Below are positions 14,255-14,368 of a stretch of DNA of 14,368 nt, piece after piece. The DNA is from CAYLZO01 sp964387775 (GTDB lineage Bacteria > Chloroflexota > Anaerolineae > JAAYZQ01). The translations under genes were made by a program, and so were the position numbers. The stretch lies in NCBI GenBank assembly GCA_964387775.1, contig CAYLZO010000134.1, positions 1-14,368 of the forward strand, given 5' to 3'. The notes beneath the pieces were generated by a model. It did no database searches and was not told where the DNA came from. It was given only the letters and a program-made list of their open reading frames with translations. Every line of letters begins with the position of its first letter. Within the stretch, counting starts at the first letter, position 1.

Positions 14255-14368
14255 ATGCAGCATCTTTGGCGCCTGGCTCGCTTTCGATTTAGAGCTATAG
14301 CCGTCGCTGCCAGTGGTGAGCGTATCAAGCTGGGGACATCTAGCAGTCTGACCGAGAGAGCGTTCTCC
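14255..14368 (+). CDS. Start of an unidentified ORF running off the right edge
   Basis: An ATG at 14255 follows AGGGAAGGG (four bases earlier) and opens 38 codons with no stop before the window ends. It lies 23 bases after the second glycosyltransferase, so it would continue that operon. The beginning is basic and aromatic (LWRLARFRFRA, residues 4-14), followed by GERIKLGTSSSLTERA. The spacing of small hydrophobic and glycine residues there is compatible with the start of a left-handed beta-helix (hexapeptide) acetyltransferase, common beside glycosyltransferases. That is only a guess from a few residues, and the frame could equally close just outside the window. Confidence 0.35.
   Translation, partial: MQHLWRLARFRFRAIAVAASGERIKLGTSSSLTERAFS

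Overview
The window is GC-rich bacterial DNA, mostly ordinary metabolic, transport and signalling genes. Gene content, the very large multi-GAF membrane histidine kinase, Shine-Dalgarno-led TTG starts and the wording of the two glycosyltransferases suggest a Chloroflexota bacterium (Anaerolineae/Caldilineae-like). That is an inference from protein style; there is no rRNA or marker gene here to prove it.

Left part (1-7436). A minus-strand gene cut by the left edge encodes the N-terminus of a membrane protein resembling proton-pumping complex I/Mrp antiporter subunits. It is divergent from a stand-alone glutamate formimidoyltransferase (ftcD), and each has its own sigma-70-type promoter in the 189-base gap. 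A third promoter and a structured leader of about 125 nt precede a YacP/Rae1-like NYN ribonuclease. That gene overlaps by 14 bases a 1228-residue sensor histidine kinase: 8-9 membrane segments, a degenerate GAF-like region, two clear GAFs, PAS, HisKA and HATPase. No response regulator is present. Glycerol kinase (glpK) follows 70 bases later on the same strand, then a strong hairpin separates it from convergent genes.

Middle part (7453-10860). Two paralogous ABC-2 type permeases form a minus-strand operon with a clear promoter, but no ATPase or membrane-fusion protein lies beside them. Divergent from them is a 10-TM EamA/DMT-family transporter with an extended -10 promoter.

Right part (10868-14368). 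A near-consensus promoter starts a sugar/polysaccharide operon: galE (UDP-glucose 4-epimerase), a GT4 glycosyltransferase, a second GT4 glycosyltransferase overlapping the first by 13 bases, and the first 38 codons of a further ORF running off the right edge. Together these suggest supply of UDP-galactose and assembly of a surface glycan or glycolipid. A compact palindrome built of AAGGCRC heptamers sits between galE and the first glycosyltransferase.

I saw no phage genes, transposases, CRISPR arrays, tRNA or rRNA. Nothing here clearly proves a new biological system. The best leads are the translationally overlapped NYN-RNase/orphan-kinase pair with its structured leader, and the heptamer palindrome.
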